From Acinetobacter sp. 10FS3-1 (GTDB lineage Bacteria > Pseudomonadota > Gammaproteobacteria > Pseudomonadales > Moraxellaceae), in assembly GCF_013343215.1 (NCBI RefSeq), contig NZ_CP039143.1, forward strand, positions 1,116,001 to 1,180,000: 64,000 bases of DNA, in the 5' to 3' direction. The notes under the pieces are model-generated. The model made no database searches. It saw only the letters and a program-made list of their open reading frames with translations, and was not told the DNA's origin. The first letter of the stretch is position 1. The number at the start of each line of letters is the position of its first letter. Shown one piece after another: positions 56,786-64,000 of this stretch. The translations under genes were made by a program, and so were the position numbers.

Positions 56786-58045
56786 ATGGACAGAATATTA
56801 CAGCCTTTAAAAGACTATGTGCTTGCTGACAAAGAAAACTACCAGGGAGTGGTAGATGAACGTTTTAAAGCTCTGGCAGAGCAGTTTAGCCGCTTGCAGC
56901 ATGCCCGTACTGAACAGGGTGGGGCTGCGCTGGTGATTTATTTTCAGGGACAAAAAGTCTTGGATATTTACACTGGTAAAAAGTCGGAAAACGAAGCTTG
57001 GCAAGAAGATACCATGTCACTGTGCTATTCCACTGGTAAGGGAGTGCTGGCGACATTGGCGCATATTCTGGCAAGTCAAGGCCTGATTGATTACGATCGA
57101 CCAGTTGCTGACTATTGGCCTGAGTTTGCCCAGCAGGCTAAAGATAAAATTACATTAGCACATATGCTCAGTCATCAAAGTGGACTGTTTGATATTCGTA
57201 ATATCATTGATGATGCAGCCGAAATGGCCAACTGGCCTCAAATGCTGGAACGAATAGCAGCAGCAAAACCGCGTTTTAAGGTGGCAGCGGATGCTGCTTA
57301 TCAGCCTTTGACCTTTGGCTGGCAGGTGGGTGGCGCACTGGAAAAAGCCACCGGCCAGAGTCTGCAATCATTGATGCAGCAGTATCTGGTGCAGCCTTTG
57401 GAGCTCGATGGTGCCTATTTTGGTGTGCCAGCGCAAGAACTAACACGAGTTGCACGACCAATTTTTCCGACCCAGTCATCTTCACAAGTCAAAGTTAAAA
57501 AAACCGCAGCTCGAAAGCCTAATTTGATGGAGCGGGCATTGATATGGAGTGGTCAAAGTCCACAAGATTTTCAGGACGGAATGATTCCTAAAGGTATGAA
57601 GAATTTTAATTTCTTTAGTAATCAAGGTTTACAGGCGGTTATTCCTTCAGCCAATGGAGTATTTACTGCACGGAGTCTGGCAAAAATCTATGCCATGCTT
57701 GCCAATCATGGCCTTTGGCAGGGGGAAACCTATATTTCAACTGAAAATTTTCAGCGTCTGAGCCAAGTGCAATATACCTGCCGTGACCGGATTATGCCTT
57801 TGCCAATGCATTGGCGTTTAGGCTATCACCGGATATTAAGCTTAGGTAAAGCTTCTCAAGGATTTGGGCATATGGGGTTTAATGGGTCCGGAGCTTGGTG
57901 TGATCCGGAGCGTAATTTAAGTTTTGCGTATACACATAACTTTCCTACAGGTTCATTAACAGGAGATTACCGGTTATGGGGATTGACGCAGGAAGCTTTA
58001 CGCTGTGCTGATGTAGTGCTTAGAGGTCGAAAAGGCTGGTGGTAA
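56786..58045 (+). CDS. Serine hydrolase of the beta-lactamase class C / EstB family
   Basis: A 419-residue penicillin-recognising-fold hydrolase without a signal peptide. The S-x-x-K nucleophile is S-T-G-K (about 76-79), and the KTG equivalent is H-M-G-F-N-G-S-G near 368. EstB-like members are esterases rather than beta-lactamases. Starts 56 bp after the MaoC gene but behind a terminator. An IS66 element sits immediately after its stop codon, leaving the frame intact. The coordinate end shows the original terminal W-W. Confidence 0.86.
   Translation: MDRILQPLKDYVLADKENYQGVVDERFKALAEQFSRLQHARTEQGGAALVIYFQGQKVLDIYTGKKSENEAWQEDTMSLCYSTGKGVLATLAHILASQGLIDYDRPVADYWPEFAQQAKDKITLAHMLSHQSGLFDIRNIIDDAAEMANWPQMLERIAAAKPRFKVAADAAYQPLTFGWQVGGALEKATGQSLQSLMQQYLVQPLELDGAYFGVPAQELTRVARPIFPTQSSSQVKVKKTAARKPNLMERALIWSGQSPQDFQDGMIPKGMKNFNFFSNQGLQAVIPSANGVFTARSLAKIYAMLANHGLWQGETYISTENFQRLSQVQYTCRDRIMPLPMHWRLGYHRILSLGKASQGFGHMGFNGSGAWCDPERNLSFAYTHNFPTGSLTGDYRLWGLTQEALRCADVVLRGRKGWW
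58038..58045. repeat. Left target-site duplication of the IS66 element
   Basis: GGTGGTAA here is repeated exactly at 60620-60627. IS66-family elements are known to make 8-bp duplications. The copy includes the stop codon of the serine hydrolase. Confidence 0.92.
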
Positions 58046-58130
58046 GTAAGCGTCCGCTGAACACACCTTCTGAATTCATCCTATAAGCCTTAATTTAGTT
58101 CCCACCTAAAAACAAGTGGGGACTTAATCC

Positions 58131-58514
58131 ATGAACATGGATATATATTCAGCAACACCTCCTGTTGCTAAAAAACGCAGAACGTACAGCAAAGAATTCA
58201 AACTCAGTATTGTCAATGCCTGTAAAAATCCTAATACCTCGATCGCTTCGGTCGCACTGCAACATAGTATTAATGCCAACCTTGTCAGTCGTTGGATCAG
58301 GATCTTCAGCCATCATGATGGTGCCGTGCAGGATCCTACTCATGTGAATCCAGCATTTATTGCTTTGCCTTACACTGCTGCAATCAGCCAACCTATTGAT
58401 GAGAGGATCACGTTGTGTATCACCGTGCCTCATACGAATAATGATATTCAGCTAAAATGGCAGACATCAGAAATACCTGCCTTGGCAGAATTACTCAAGG
58501 CACTGGCAACATGA
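58131..58514 (+). CDS. tnpA: IS66-family accessory protein TnpA
   Basis: A 127-residue protein with a helix-turn-helix of the transposase type (about 15-60; F-K-L-S-I-V-N-A, S-I-A-S-V-A-L-Q-H-S-I-N-A-N-L-V-S-R-W). It is needed with TnpB for IS66 movement in known members. The stop overlaps the tnpB start in ATGA, suggesting coupled translation. Confidence 0.9.
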   Translation: MNMDIYSATPPVAKKRRTYSKEFKLSIVNACKNPNTSIASVALQHSINANLVSRWIRIFSHHDGAVQDPTHVNPAFIALPYTAAISQPIDERITLCITVPHTNNDIQLKWQTSEIPALAELLKALAT

Positions 58515-58846
58515 TCCGCATTGATGAAATCTGGCTCTCCACCCAACCTCTGGATATGCGAGCAGGGATGGATACGGTCATGGCGCAGATTATGAAAGCC
58601 TTTGGCTCAATCAAACCGCATTGCGCCTACCTGTTCTGTAATAAACGTGGCCATCGTATGAAAGTGCTGGTACATGATGGACTGGGCATCTGGCTGTGTG
58701 CCAGGCGTTTGGAACAGGGAAAATTCCACTGGGCTAAAGTTCACCAGGGTGAAAGCGTAGCTCTCAACCCGGAACAGTTACAGGCATTAATCCCGGGTTT
58801 GCCTTGGCAGCGCATTGGACGACAGCAGGTGGTCACGATGCTCTAA
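58511..58846 (+). CDS. tnpB: IS66-family accessory protein TnpB
   Basis: A 111-residue IS66 Orf2 protein. The hallmark block L-D-M-R-A-G-M-D-T (about 13-21), C-N-K-R-G-H-R-M-K-V-L and W-L-C-A-R-R-L-E-Q-G-K-F are present. Start ATG 58511 is set by the overlap with tnpA; the frame is open 18 codons upstream, but that part lies inside tnpA. Biochemical role not established. Confidence 0.9.
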   Translation: MIRIDEIWLSTQPLDMRAGMDTVMAQIMKAFGSIKPHCAYLFCNKRGHRMKVLVHDGLGIWLCARRLEQGKFHWAKVHQGESVALNPEQLQALIPGLPWQRIGRQQVVTML

Positions 58847-58920
58847 ACCAAGCTCGGCTATTCTGCCATCCTCCAAACGTTCTATTTCATTCTTCTCATG
58901 ACCTCAGGCATACTGCGGTC

Positions 58921-60588
58921 ATGAATACGCTGCCAGATTTAAGCCAACTGACCCATGAACAACTGCTGGAATTCACCCGGCAGTTGGCGATGCAGCATCA
59001 ACAACTCGCAGAAGATAAACAACAATTAGATGCTCAAGTTCAACATCTGGAAGTATCAAATCAACAATTAGATGCCAAAGTTCAACATCTTGAAGTCACC
59101 AATCAGCAATTAGATTCTAAAGTTCAGCATCTTTCTATTCTCAATCAAAAATACGAGCATGAACTGGCGCTGTTTAAACAGCATAAATTCGGCAGTAAAA
59201 ACGAACATCTCACCGCAAAACAAATCCATCTGTGGGATGAGGCGGTCGAAGAAGATATCGCAGCCGTTGATCTGGAATTAGAACGATTAAATGCAGATAA
59301 AACCCATGCAGCGACACAGAAAGCCACAGTCAACAAACCTAAACGTCGACTGCTGCCAGATCATCTACACACCATCCGTATTGAGCATGAACCTGCATCA
59401 ACCCAATGCAGTTGTGGCTGCCAGTTACGTCGTATCGGCGAAGATATCAGTGAAAAACTGCATTTCAGACCGGCACAGTTCTATAAGGAACAGCATGTAC
59501 GTGGCAAATGGGTCTGTGATCAGTGCGACACCCTGACTCAGCAAGCGATGCCCGCCTATGTGATTGATAAAGGTATTGCCAGTCCTGAACTGCTCAGCCA
59601 TGTGCTGGTATCGAAGTATGCCGATCATTTACCGCTGTACCGTCAACGTCTGATCTATCAGCGGGCTGGCATTGATCTGTCCAGATCCACTTTATCTGAC
59701 TGGATTGGTCGCTGCGGTGTGGAACTGGAACCTCTGGCCAATGCCTTAAAACAGGTGGTGCTGCAACAGCGGGTGCTGCATGCCGATGAAACGCCGGTCA
59801 CCATCATGCGGATGGGTGAGAATGATAAAAAACCGAAGAAAGGTTATGTCTGGGCCTATGCCACTACACAGTACAATCCAGTTCAAGCCGTGATCTATGA
59901 CTTTCAGGATAGTCGTTCAGGTCAGCATGCTGAAGCGTTCCTGAAAGACTGGCAGGGCCATCTGGTCTGTGATGATTACAGCGGTTATAAAGCACGCTTT
60001 AAATCAGGCCAGGTCATTGAGGTGGGCTGCATGGCGCATGCGCGTCGTAAATTCCATGAACTGCATGTGACCAAAAAAAGTCAGGTCGCTGAACAGGCAT
60101 TAGTGCTGATTCAGAAACTGTATGCCATAGAAGCAGAACTCAGGAAAAAGACCGATGGTACAGCGGAAGACCGCCGCGAATACCGACAACAGCATAGTCA
60201 ACCAGTGATGCAACAACTATATGAATGGCTCAACCAACATCATCTGACAGTGCCATCGAGTTCACCTACCGCCAAGGCCATCAATTACACTCTGAAGCGT
60301 TGGCCAGCTTTAAGCCGCTATCTGGATGATGGCAATCTACCTATTTGCAATAATTGGGTCGAGAATCAGATGCGTCCCTGGGCGTTGGGGCGCAAGAACT
60401 GGCTGTTTGCAGGTTCGCTGCGCAGTGGTCAGCGAGCGGCAAACATCATGACGTTAATCCAGTCAGCAAAGCTGAATGGGCTGGATCCGTATGCCTATTT
60501 AAGTGATGTGCTGAAAAGGCTGCCGACGCATAAAGCGACCCAAATAGAAGAATTACTGCCACATCGCTGGAAATCCAACTCAAATTAA
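58921..60588 (+). CDS. tnpC: IS66-family transposase TnpC
   Basis: A 555-residue DDE transposase. The N-terminus carries a Gln-rich coiled-coil with three near-identical 14-residue repeats (about 34-75). A Cys-rich zinc segment follows (around C-S-C-G-C and C-D-Q-C), then the catalytic Asp in H-A-D-E-T-P, the second Asp in C-D-D-Y-S-G-Y and the Glu in N-W-V-E-N-Q-M-R-P. ATG 58921 gives the family start M-N-T-L-P-D-L; the frame extends upstream into tnpB and is ignored. Confidence 0.93.
   Translation: MNTLPDLSQLTHEQLLEFTRQLAMQHQQLAEDKQQLDAQVQHLEVSNQQLDAKVQHLEVTNQQLDSKVQHLSILNQKYEHELALFKQHKFGSKNEHLTAKQIHLWDEAVEEDIAAVDLELERLNADKTHAATQKATVNKPKRRLLPDHLHTIRIEHEPASTQCSCGCQLRRIGEDISEKLHFRPAQFYKEQHVRGKWVCDQCDTLTQQAMPAYVIDKGIASPELLSHVLVSKYADHLPLYRQRLIYQRAGIDLSRSTLSDWIGRCGVELEPLANALKQVVLQQRVLHADETPVTIMRMGENDKKPKKGYVWAYATTQYNPVQAVIYDFQDSRSGQHAEAFLKDWQGHLVCDDYSGYKARFKSGQVIEVGCMAHARRKFHELHVTKKSQVAEQALVLIQKLYAIEAELRKKTDGTAEDRREYRQQHSQPVMQQLYEWLNQHHLTVPSSSPTAKAINYTLKRWPALSRYLDDGNLPICNNWVENQMRPWALGRKNWLFAGSLRSGQRAANIMTLIQSAKLNGLDPYAYLSDVLKRLPTHKATQIEELLPHRWKSNSN
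59020..59145 (+). repeat. Triple 42-bp in-frame repeat in tnpC
   Basis: Three consecutive 42-bp units (59020-59061, 59062-59103, 59104-59145) encode Q-Q-L-D-A/S-x-V-Q-H-L-x-x-x-N. Fourteen residues are two heptads, so each unit adds coiled-coil length without breaking register. Confidence 0.85.
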
Positions 60589-60619
60589 AAAATAGGCATG
60601 GGGTTCAGCGGACGCTTAC

Positions 60620-60627
60620 GGTGGTAA
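60620..60627. repeat. Right target-site duplication of the IS66 element
   Basis: GGTGGTAA, identical to 58038-58045. Confidence 0.92.
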
Positions 60628-60660
60628 TTCTATTTTTGGGTTTGGTCAGGGAGCTGAAAT

Positions 60661-60689
60661 AAAAATAGGAACTTTAAGTTCCTATTTTT
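60661..60689. terminator. Bidirectional terminator before arsH
   Basis: AAAAATAGGAAC (60661-60672), loop TTTAA, GTTCCTATTTTT (60678-60689): a perfect 12-bp stem with runs on both sides. It probably ends the leftward ars operon and, before the IS arrived, the rightward serine hydrolase transcript. Confidence 0.85.
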
Positions 60690-60727
60690 CAGCTTGGCAT
60701 AATGTGTATTATTTAATGTTGGAAAAC

Positions 60728-61441
60728 TTAAATATTTTTTTGATTTACGCGTTGTGAAAGTTCTTCCGCACTTTCTACACGTTCAGAATAACGGTCAGTC
60801 AGATACGCAGACTGACCCCGGGTTAAAAGCGTAAATTTATAAAGTTCTTCCATCACATCTACGATCCTCCGGTAATAAGAAGAAGGTTTCATACGGCCAT
60901 CTTCTTCAAACTCAAGAAATGCTTTAGGCACTGAGGACTGATTCGGGATGGTGATCATACGCATCCAGCGTCCTAAAATCCGCAATTGATTTACCGCATT
61001 AAAGGACTGTGAGCCACCACATACTTGCATTACCGCTAAAGTTTTACCTTGCGTTGCACGTATTGCACCTGCAGCTAATGGAATCCAGTCAATTTGCGCT
61101 TTTAAAATTGAGCTCATTGAACCATGACGCTCAGGAGAGCACCAAACCATGCCCTCTGACCATGCTAAAAGCTCATGCAATTCTTTTACCTTTGGATGTT
61201 GCATATCACCATCTTCAGGGAGGGGTAGCCCTTTTGGATGGAAGATTTTCACTTCTGCACCGAAGTATTCCAAAATTCGACCTGCTTCCTGAACTGCTAA
61301 ACGGCTATATGATCTCTCACGATTTGAGCCATACAGGAGCAATATTCTTGGTGGATGATCAAGGTGCTGTGCCTGAACTTTTTCTAAAGTTGGTTTTTCT
61401 AAAAGACTAAGATCAATATTTGGTAAGTTCATTCGACTCAT
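60728..61441 (-). CDS. arsH: NADPH-dependent FMN reductase ArsH
   Basis: A 237-residue flavodoxin-fold protein with the FMN motif [10 protein letters not shown] (about 38-47) and P-E-R-H-G-S-M-S. ArsH oxidises trivalent methylarsenicals and reduces quinones and metals. The start overlaps the ACR3 gene stop by four bases, so it is the last gene of the leftward ars operon. Confidence 0.92.
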   Translation of the reverse strand: MSRMNLPNIDLSLLEKPTLEKVQAQHLDHPPRILLLYGSNRERSYSRLAVQEAGRILEYFGAEVKIFHPKGLPLPEDGDMQHPKVKELHELLAWSEGMVWCSPERHGSMSSILKAQIDWIPLAAGAIRATQGKTLAVMQVCGGSQSFNAVNQLRILGRWMRMITIPNQSSVPKAFLEFEEDGRMKPSSYYRRIVDVMEELYKFTLLTRGQSAYLTDRYSERVESAEELSQRVNQKNI

Positions 61442-62478
61442 ACCTCTTTAAACACTTTTTTTCTAAGCCATAGCGAAACTGTCACCAAGGCAATCAATAC
61501 AGGAACTTCAACAAGTGGTCCGATCACGGTTGTGAAGGCTACAGGTGAGGCTAATCCAAAAGTGGCAATGGCTACAGCCAGTGCTAATTCAAAATTGTTG
61601 CCTGCCGCAGTAAAGGAAATAGCAGTGGTTTTAGGATAGTCGTTACCCATCCATTTACTCATAAAGAAGCTGATGAAGAACATCGCAACAAAGTAGATTG
61701 TCAAAGGAATAGCAATTCTAAGCACATCTAGAGGAAGGCTAACCACTTCACCACCTTTAAGGCTAAACATGGCTACAATCGTAAATAAAAGCGCAATAAG
61801 GCTGATAGGGCTAATCTTTGGGATAAATCTGGTTTGATACCAATCTAAGCCTTTCTGTTTGACTAAGATCAAGCGGGTTAAAAAGCCAAGTAAGAAGGGG
61901 ATGCCCAGATAAACAAGAACAGCATGGGTAATCGTCCAAAAGCTCACATTAATGATTTGTGCCTCTACTCCAAAGAAGGGCGGTAAGAAGGTCAAGAATA
62001 ACCAGGCATAAGTACTAAAGAACAAGATTTGGAAGATACTGTTAAATGCAACTAAGGCTGCAACATACTGATTATCGCCACATGCCAGGCCATTCCACAC
62101 CAGGACCATAGCAATACATCGGGCTAAACCAATCAGAATGAGACCTGTCATGTATTCAGGATAGGCGTGCAAAAAAATGATTGCCAAACCAAACATTAAG
62201 CAAGGTGCTATGAGCCAGTTTTGAATGAGAGATAATGCAAGGGTACGCTTATCTTCAAAGACTTTAGGCAAGGTCGCATAGTCTACCTTGGCAAGTGGCG
62301 GATACATCATCAAAATAAGCCCTATTGCGATAGGGATATTTACTGAGTTAATGCTTAATTGATCGAGTACTACAGATGTTTGAGGGAAAAATACCCCAAT
62401 ACCTACGCCTAATGCCATGGCAATGAAAATCCATAGGGTGAGGTTTCGGTCTAAGAAGGAGAGCTTTGAGGCGGACAT
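61438..62478 (-). CDS. acr3: ACR3-family arsenite efflux permease
   Basis: A 346-residue ten-helix permease. The conserved cysteine in the fourth-helix block (G-L-A-R-C-I-A-M-V, about 121-129) and W-N-x-L-A-C-G-D are diagnostic of ACR3 rather than ArsB. It extrudes arsenite. It starts 4 bp after arsR and overlaps arsH. Some annotations label it arsB. Confidence 0.92.
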   Translation of the reverse strand: MSASKLSFLDRNLTLWIFIAMALGVGIGVFFPQTSVVLDQLSINSVNIPIAIGLILMMYPPLAKVDYATLPKVFEDKRTLALSLIQNWLIAPCLMFGLAIIFLHAYPEYMTGLILIGLARCIAMVLVWNGLACGDNQYVAALVAFNSIFQILFFSTYAWLFLTFLPPFFGVEAQIINVSFWTITHAVLVYLGIPFLLGFLTRLILVKQKGLDWYQTRFIPKISPISLIALLFTIVAMFSLKGGEVVSLPLDVLRIAIPLTIYFVAMFFISFFMSKWMGNDYPKTTAISFTAAGNNFELALAVAIATFGLASPVAFTTVIGPLVEVPVLIALVTVSLWLRKKVFKEV

Positions 62479-62482
62479 TGAA

Positions 62483-62797
62483 TTACTCGCATTGCATAGA
62501 GATAGATAGATTGCTCGCAGCTGTATTCACTACTTCATTACTTAACACATTGAGAACTGCATTTACCCATTCTGGTAAATCGGGATTTAATCGGTAGTAC
62601 ACCCATTGTCCTTTGCGCTCATCTAGCAAAATTGAGAGGTTGCGAAGTAAAGCCAAGTGACGAGAAATCTTAGGTTGGCTCAGTTGTAATATCTCTGTGA
62701 TTTCACACACACATACATTTTGTCTTTCTAAAATAATTTTTAAAATATCTAGACGTGTCGGGTCAGATAGGCACTTAAAGAAATCTGCTTGATCCAT
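62483..62797 (-). CDS. arsR: Arsenite-responsive repressor ArsR
   Basis: A 104-residue winged-helix ArsR/SmtB repressor. The metalloid-binding C-V-C-E motif (about 30-33) sits at the start of the recognition-region helix, then [13 protein letters not shown]. Arsenite binding releases DNA and induces the locus. It is the first gene of the leftward operon. Confidence 0.93.
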   Translation of the reverse strand: MDQADFFKCLSDPTRLDILKIILERQNVCVCEITEILQLSQPKISRHLALLRNLSILLDERKGQWVYYRLNPDLPEWVNAVLNVLSNEVVNTAASNLSISMQCE

Positions 62798-62826
62798 AAT
62801 CGATACTCACATATATGCTATTGCGA

Positions 62827-62838
62827 ATATACGTATAT
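62827..62838. promoter_or_regulatory. Palindrome in the arsR/arsC divergent region (probable ArsR operator)
   Basis: ATATACGTATAT is a perfect 12-bp palindrome between divergent arsR and arsC. Wider complementary TTGC (62821-62824) and GCAA (62851-62854) flank it. ArsR family operators are AT-rich inverted repeats at this place, so the assignment is reasonable. Confidence 0.6.
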
Positions 62839-62879
62839 CCATATATAAATGCAATATTATGAATGCCTGAGTAAATCCA

Positions 62880-63308
62880 ATGTCATCAAAAGTTAAGATC
62901 TATCATAACCCTGCTTGTGGAACATCCAGAAATACACTGGCGCTAATTCGAAATGCAGGCGTAGAACCTGAAATTATTGAGTATCTTCTTAACCCTCCAA
63001 GCAAGAACGAACTCATGAATCTAATTGAAAAATCAGGCCTTTCTGTACGTGAAGCTATTCGTAAAAATGTAGAACCTTTTGCAACTCTTCAATTAGATCA
63101 GCAACACTGGACAGATGAACAGCTCATTCATTTTATGCTTGAGTATCCAATTTTAATTAATCGTCCATTTGTGGTGACAGAGGTCGGTGTAAAACTTTGT
63201 AGACCCTCTGAACTCGTTTTAGATATTTTGTCTGCGCCTCAATTGGGAGCTTTTACCAAAGAGGATGGTGAAATGATTATTGATGAAAATGGTGAACGGA
63301 TTAAGTAA
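62880..63308 (+). CDS. arsC: Glutaredoxin-dependent arsenate reductase ArsC
   Basis: A 142-residue thioredoxin-fold reductase of the E. coli plasmid type. The catalytic cysteine is in H-N-P-A-C-G-T-S-R-N (about residue 12), and the arginine-rich substrate site includes N-R-P-F-V-V (about 94-99). It reduces arsenate to arsenite for export by the ACR3 pump. Divergent from arsR, likely under the same operator. Confidence 0.94.
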   Translation: MSSKVKIYHNPACGTSRNTLALIRNAGVEPEIIEYLLNPPSKNELMNLIEKSGLSVREAIRKNVEPFATLQLDQQHWTDEQLIHFMLEYPILINRPFVVTEVGVKLCRPSELVLDILSAPQLGAFTKEDGEMIIDENGERIK

Positions 63309-63476
63309 ATCCACTGCATTTAATATAGAGGTGGTTACCCGAACATTAAAAAGCCCCAATCTAAGATTGGGGCTGCGTCTAATCTGTATTATATTAATTT
63401 TAGGGAATTTTTACTATAAAATAAAATGTTAAGCTTGTATTTTACTATCAGTAATTTCAAATAATAGAGTCACTCG
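63309..63476. other. Intergenic region after arsC with a leftward-oriented hairpin
   Basis: AGCCCCAATC (63352-63361), loop TAA, GATTGGGGCT (63365-63374) is a perfect stem. The A-run lies before it, not a T-run after it, so it looks like a terminator for the minus strand. The remainder should hold the promoter of the next gene. Confidence 0.65.
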
Positions 63477-64000
63477 ATGCTTAAAAAAATTATCCTAAGT
63501 CTTTGCTTGGGTTTATCTAATGTAGCTATCGCAAAAAGCGTAGCTTTGAGTTTTGATGATGGTTTAGACCCATCAATTAATGCAGATGCTCAACACATCA
63601 ATGAAGATATTTTAAGTACATTAAAACAAAATAAAATCCAGGCAATCGTTTATCCGAGTATAAGTAAAATTGGAGGAACAAACGGATTAAATATAATTTC
63701 TAATTGGGGCAAACAAGGACATCGTATTGGTAATCATGGAAATTTACATCTAAATCTTAATAAAGATGAAGTAAATTTATCTACTTATTTACAAGATATG
63801 CAACAAGGTCATGAAATGTTTTCCTCATTAGCAGGATTTATACCACGTTACCGCTTTCCATTTCTTAAAGAGGGAAATACTCTAGAAAAAAGGGATAATG
63901 TGCGTAAATGGCTGAGTAGCCATAGCTATAAATCTGGCGCTGTTAGCATCGATGCGAGTGATTGGTATTACAATCAATTGTTTCTGAAATATCATCAAGA
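63477..64000 (+). CDS. Secreted polysaccharide deacetylase (NodB) family protein, cut by right edge
   Basis: ATG 63477 opens 174 codons that run off the right edge. A signal peptide (M-L-K-K-I-I-L..., cut after A-I-A near residue 19) is followed by the NodB motif S-F-D-D-G-L-D (about 25-31) and the metal site H-G-N-L-H (about 88-92), then R-Y-R-F-P-F. The family removes N- or O-acetyl groups from cell-wall or exopolysaccharides. The stretch is visibly AT-richer than the core genes, consistent with acquisition together with, or next to, the ars genes. Confidence 0.82.
   Translation, partial: MLKKIILSLCLGLSNVAIAKSVALSFDDGLDPSINADAQHINEDILSTLKQNKIQAIVYPSISKIGGTNGLNIISNWGKQGHRIGNHGNLHLNLNKDEVNLSTYLQDMQQGHEMFSSLAGFIPRYRFPFLKEGNTLEKRDNVRKWLSSHSYKSGAVSIDASDWYYNQLFLKYHQ

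Larger units (their letters stand above)
58046..60619 (+). mobile_element. Complete IS66-family insertion sequence
   Basis: A 2574-bp element bounded by terminal inverted repeats starting GTAAGCGTCCGCTGAAC (17 identical bases at each end), the GTAAG tip being typical of IS66. It carries tnpA, tnpB and tnpC in order and is flanked by the perfect 8-bp duplication GGTGGTAA. All three genes are open, so it should be functional, and the insertion may be recent. I cannot name the ISfinder entry. Confidence 0.94.

Noticed and set aside
56786..58045. Serine hydrolase as a true beta-lactamase
   Set aside because: No signal peptide, and the KTG equivalent is H-M-G; this fits EstB-like esterases better.
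58804..58920. Longer start of the IS66 transposase inside tnpB
   Set aside because: The extra residues do not match the IS66 N-terminus; ATG 58921 does.
1..64000. CRISPR arrays, tRNA or rRNA genes
   Set aside because: No regularly spaced repeats and no cloverleaf or rRNA-like segments were recognised.

Overview
The window looks like chromosomal DNA of an Acinetobacter species. The gene order, the amgK-murU cell-wall recycling pair beside lptD-surA, the scattered minor-pseudopilin cluster gspHIJK, and an AceI-type PACE pump whose first 15 residues carry the family's key glutamate all point there. This is inference from protein recognition; no search was run. The DNA is moderately AT-rich, with AT-richer intergenic stretches. 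I see no rRNA, tRNA or CRISPR array.

Left part (1-15190), mostly envelope and cell-cycle housekeeping. surA (cut by the window edge) and lptD run leftward. The divergent rightward block holds amgK-murU (MurNAc recycling), rsmG, parA-parB, an ExbB/ExbD pair, msbA-lpxK-kdsB (lipid A and Kdo supply), holB-pilZ-tatD and a TetR regulator. Many neighbours overlap by one to four bases, which indicates co-transcription.

Middle-left (15200-25736). The type II secretion minor pseudopilins gspH-I-J-K are followed by queD, ung, an enoyl-CoA hydratase/HIBYL-CoA hydrolase homologue, tadA, an SRPBCC protein, cmk-rpsA-ihfB-lapA and pyrF.

Middle (25895-51197), a mosaic of metabolism and regulation: a LysO-type exporter with a Baeyer-Villiger-type monooxygenase and a divergent AraC regulator, zapE, malate synthase G, an aldehyde dehydrogenase, an SRAP (YedK/HMCES) protein, a MarR regulator, a TerC-CBS-CorC membrane protein, thiM, an unrecognised double zinc-ribbon protein, pepN, two universal stress proteins, a lipoprotein esterase, a BenE transporter, a LysE transporter, transaldolase, and a divergent LysR/PACE pair matching aceR-aceI.

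Right part (51402-64000): a long OmpW-family porin; a lipid-metabolism group of thiolase, high-molecular-weight FabG, MaoC hydratase and an EstB-like serine hydrolase; a complete IS66-family element with an exact 8-bp target duplication; an arsenic resistance locus (arsH-acr3-arsR divergent from arsC); and a secreted polysaccharide deacetylase cut by the right edge.

Most of the window is ordinary. The points most worth a second look are the zinc-ribbon orphan (39635-40795), the Ser/Thr/Lys-rich N-terminal extension on the thiolase, the in-frame triple 42-bp repeat in the IS66 transposase, the precise IS insertion just behind a stop codon, the perfect palindrome in the aceR-aceI control region, the perfect hairpin covering the lysO start region, and a possible peptide-plus-terminator leader in the long gap before the TerC gene. 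None of these proves a new system.
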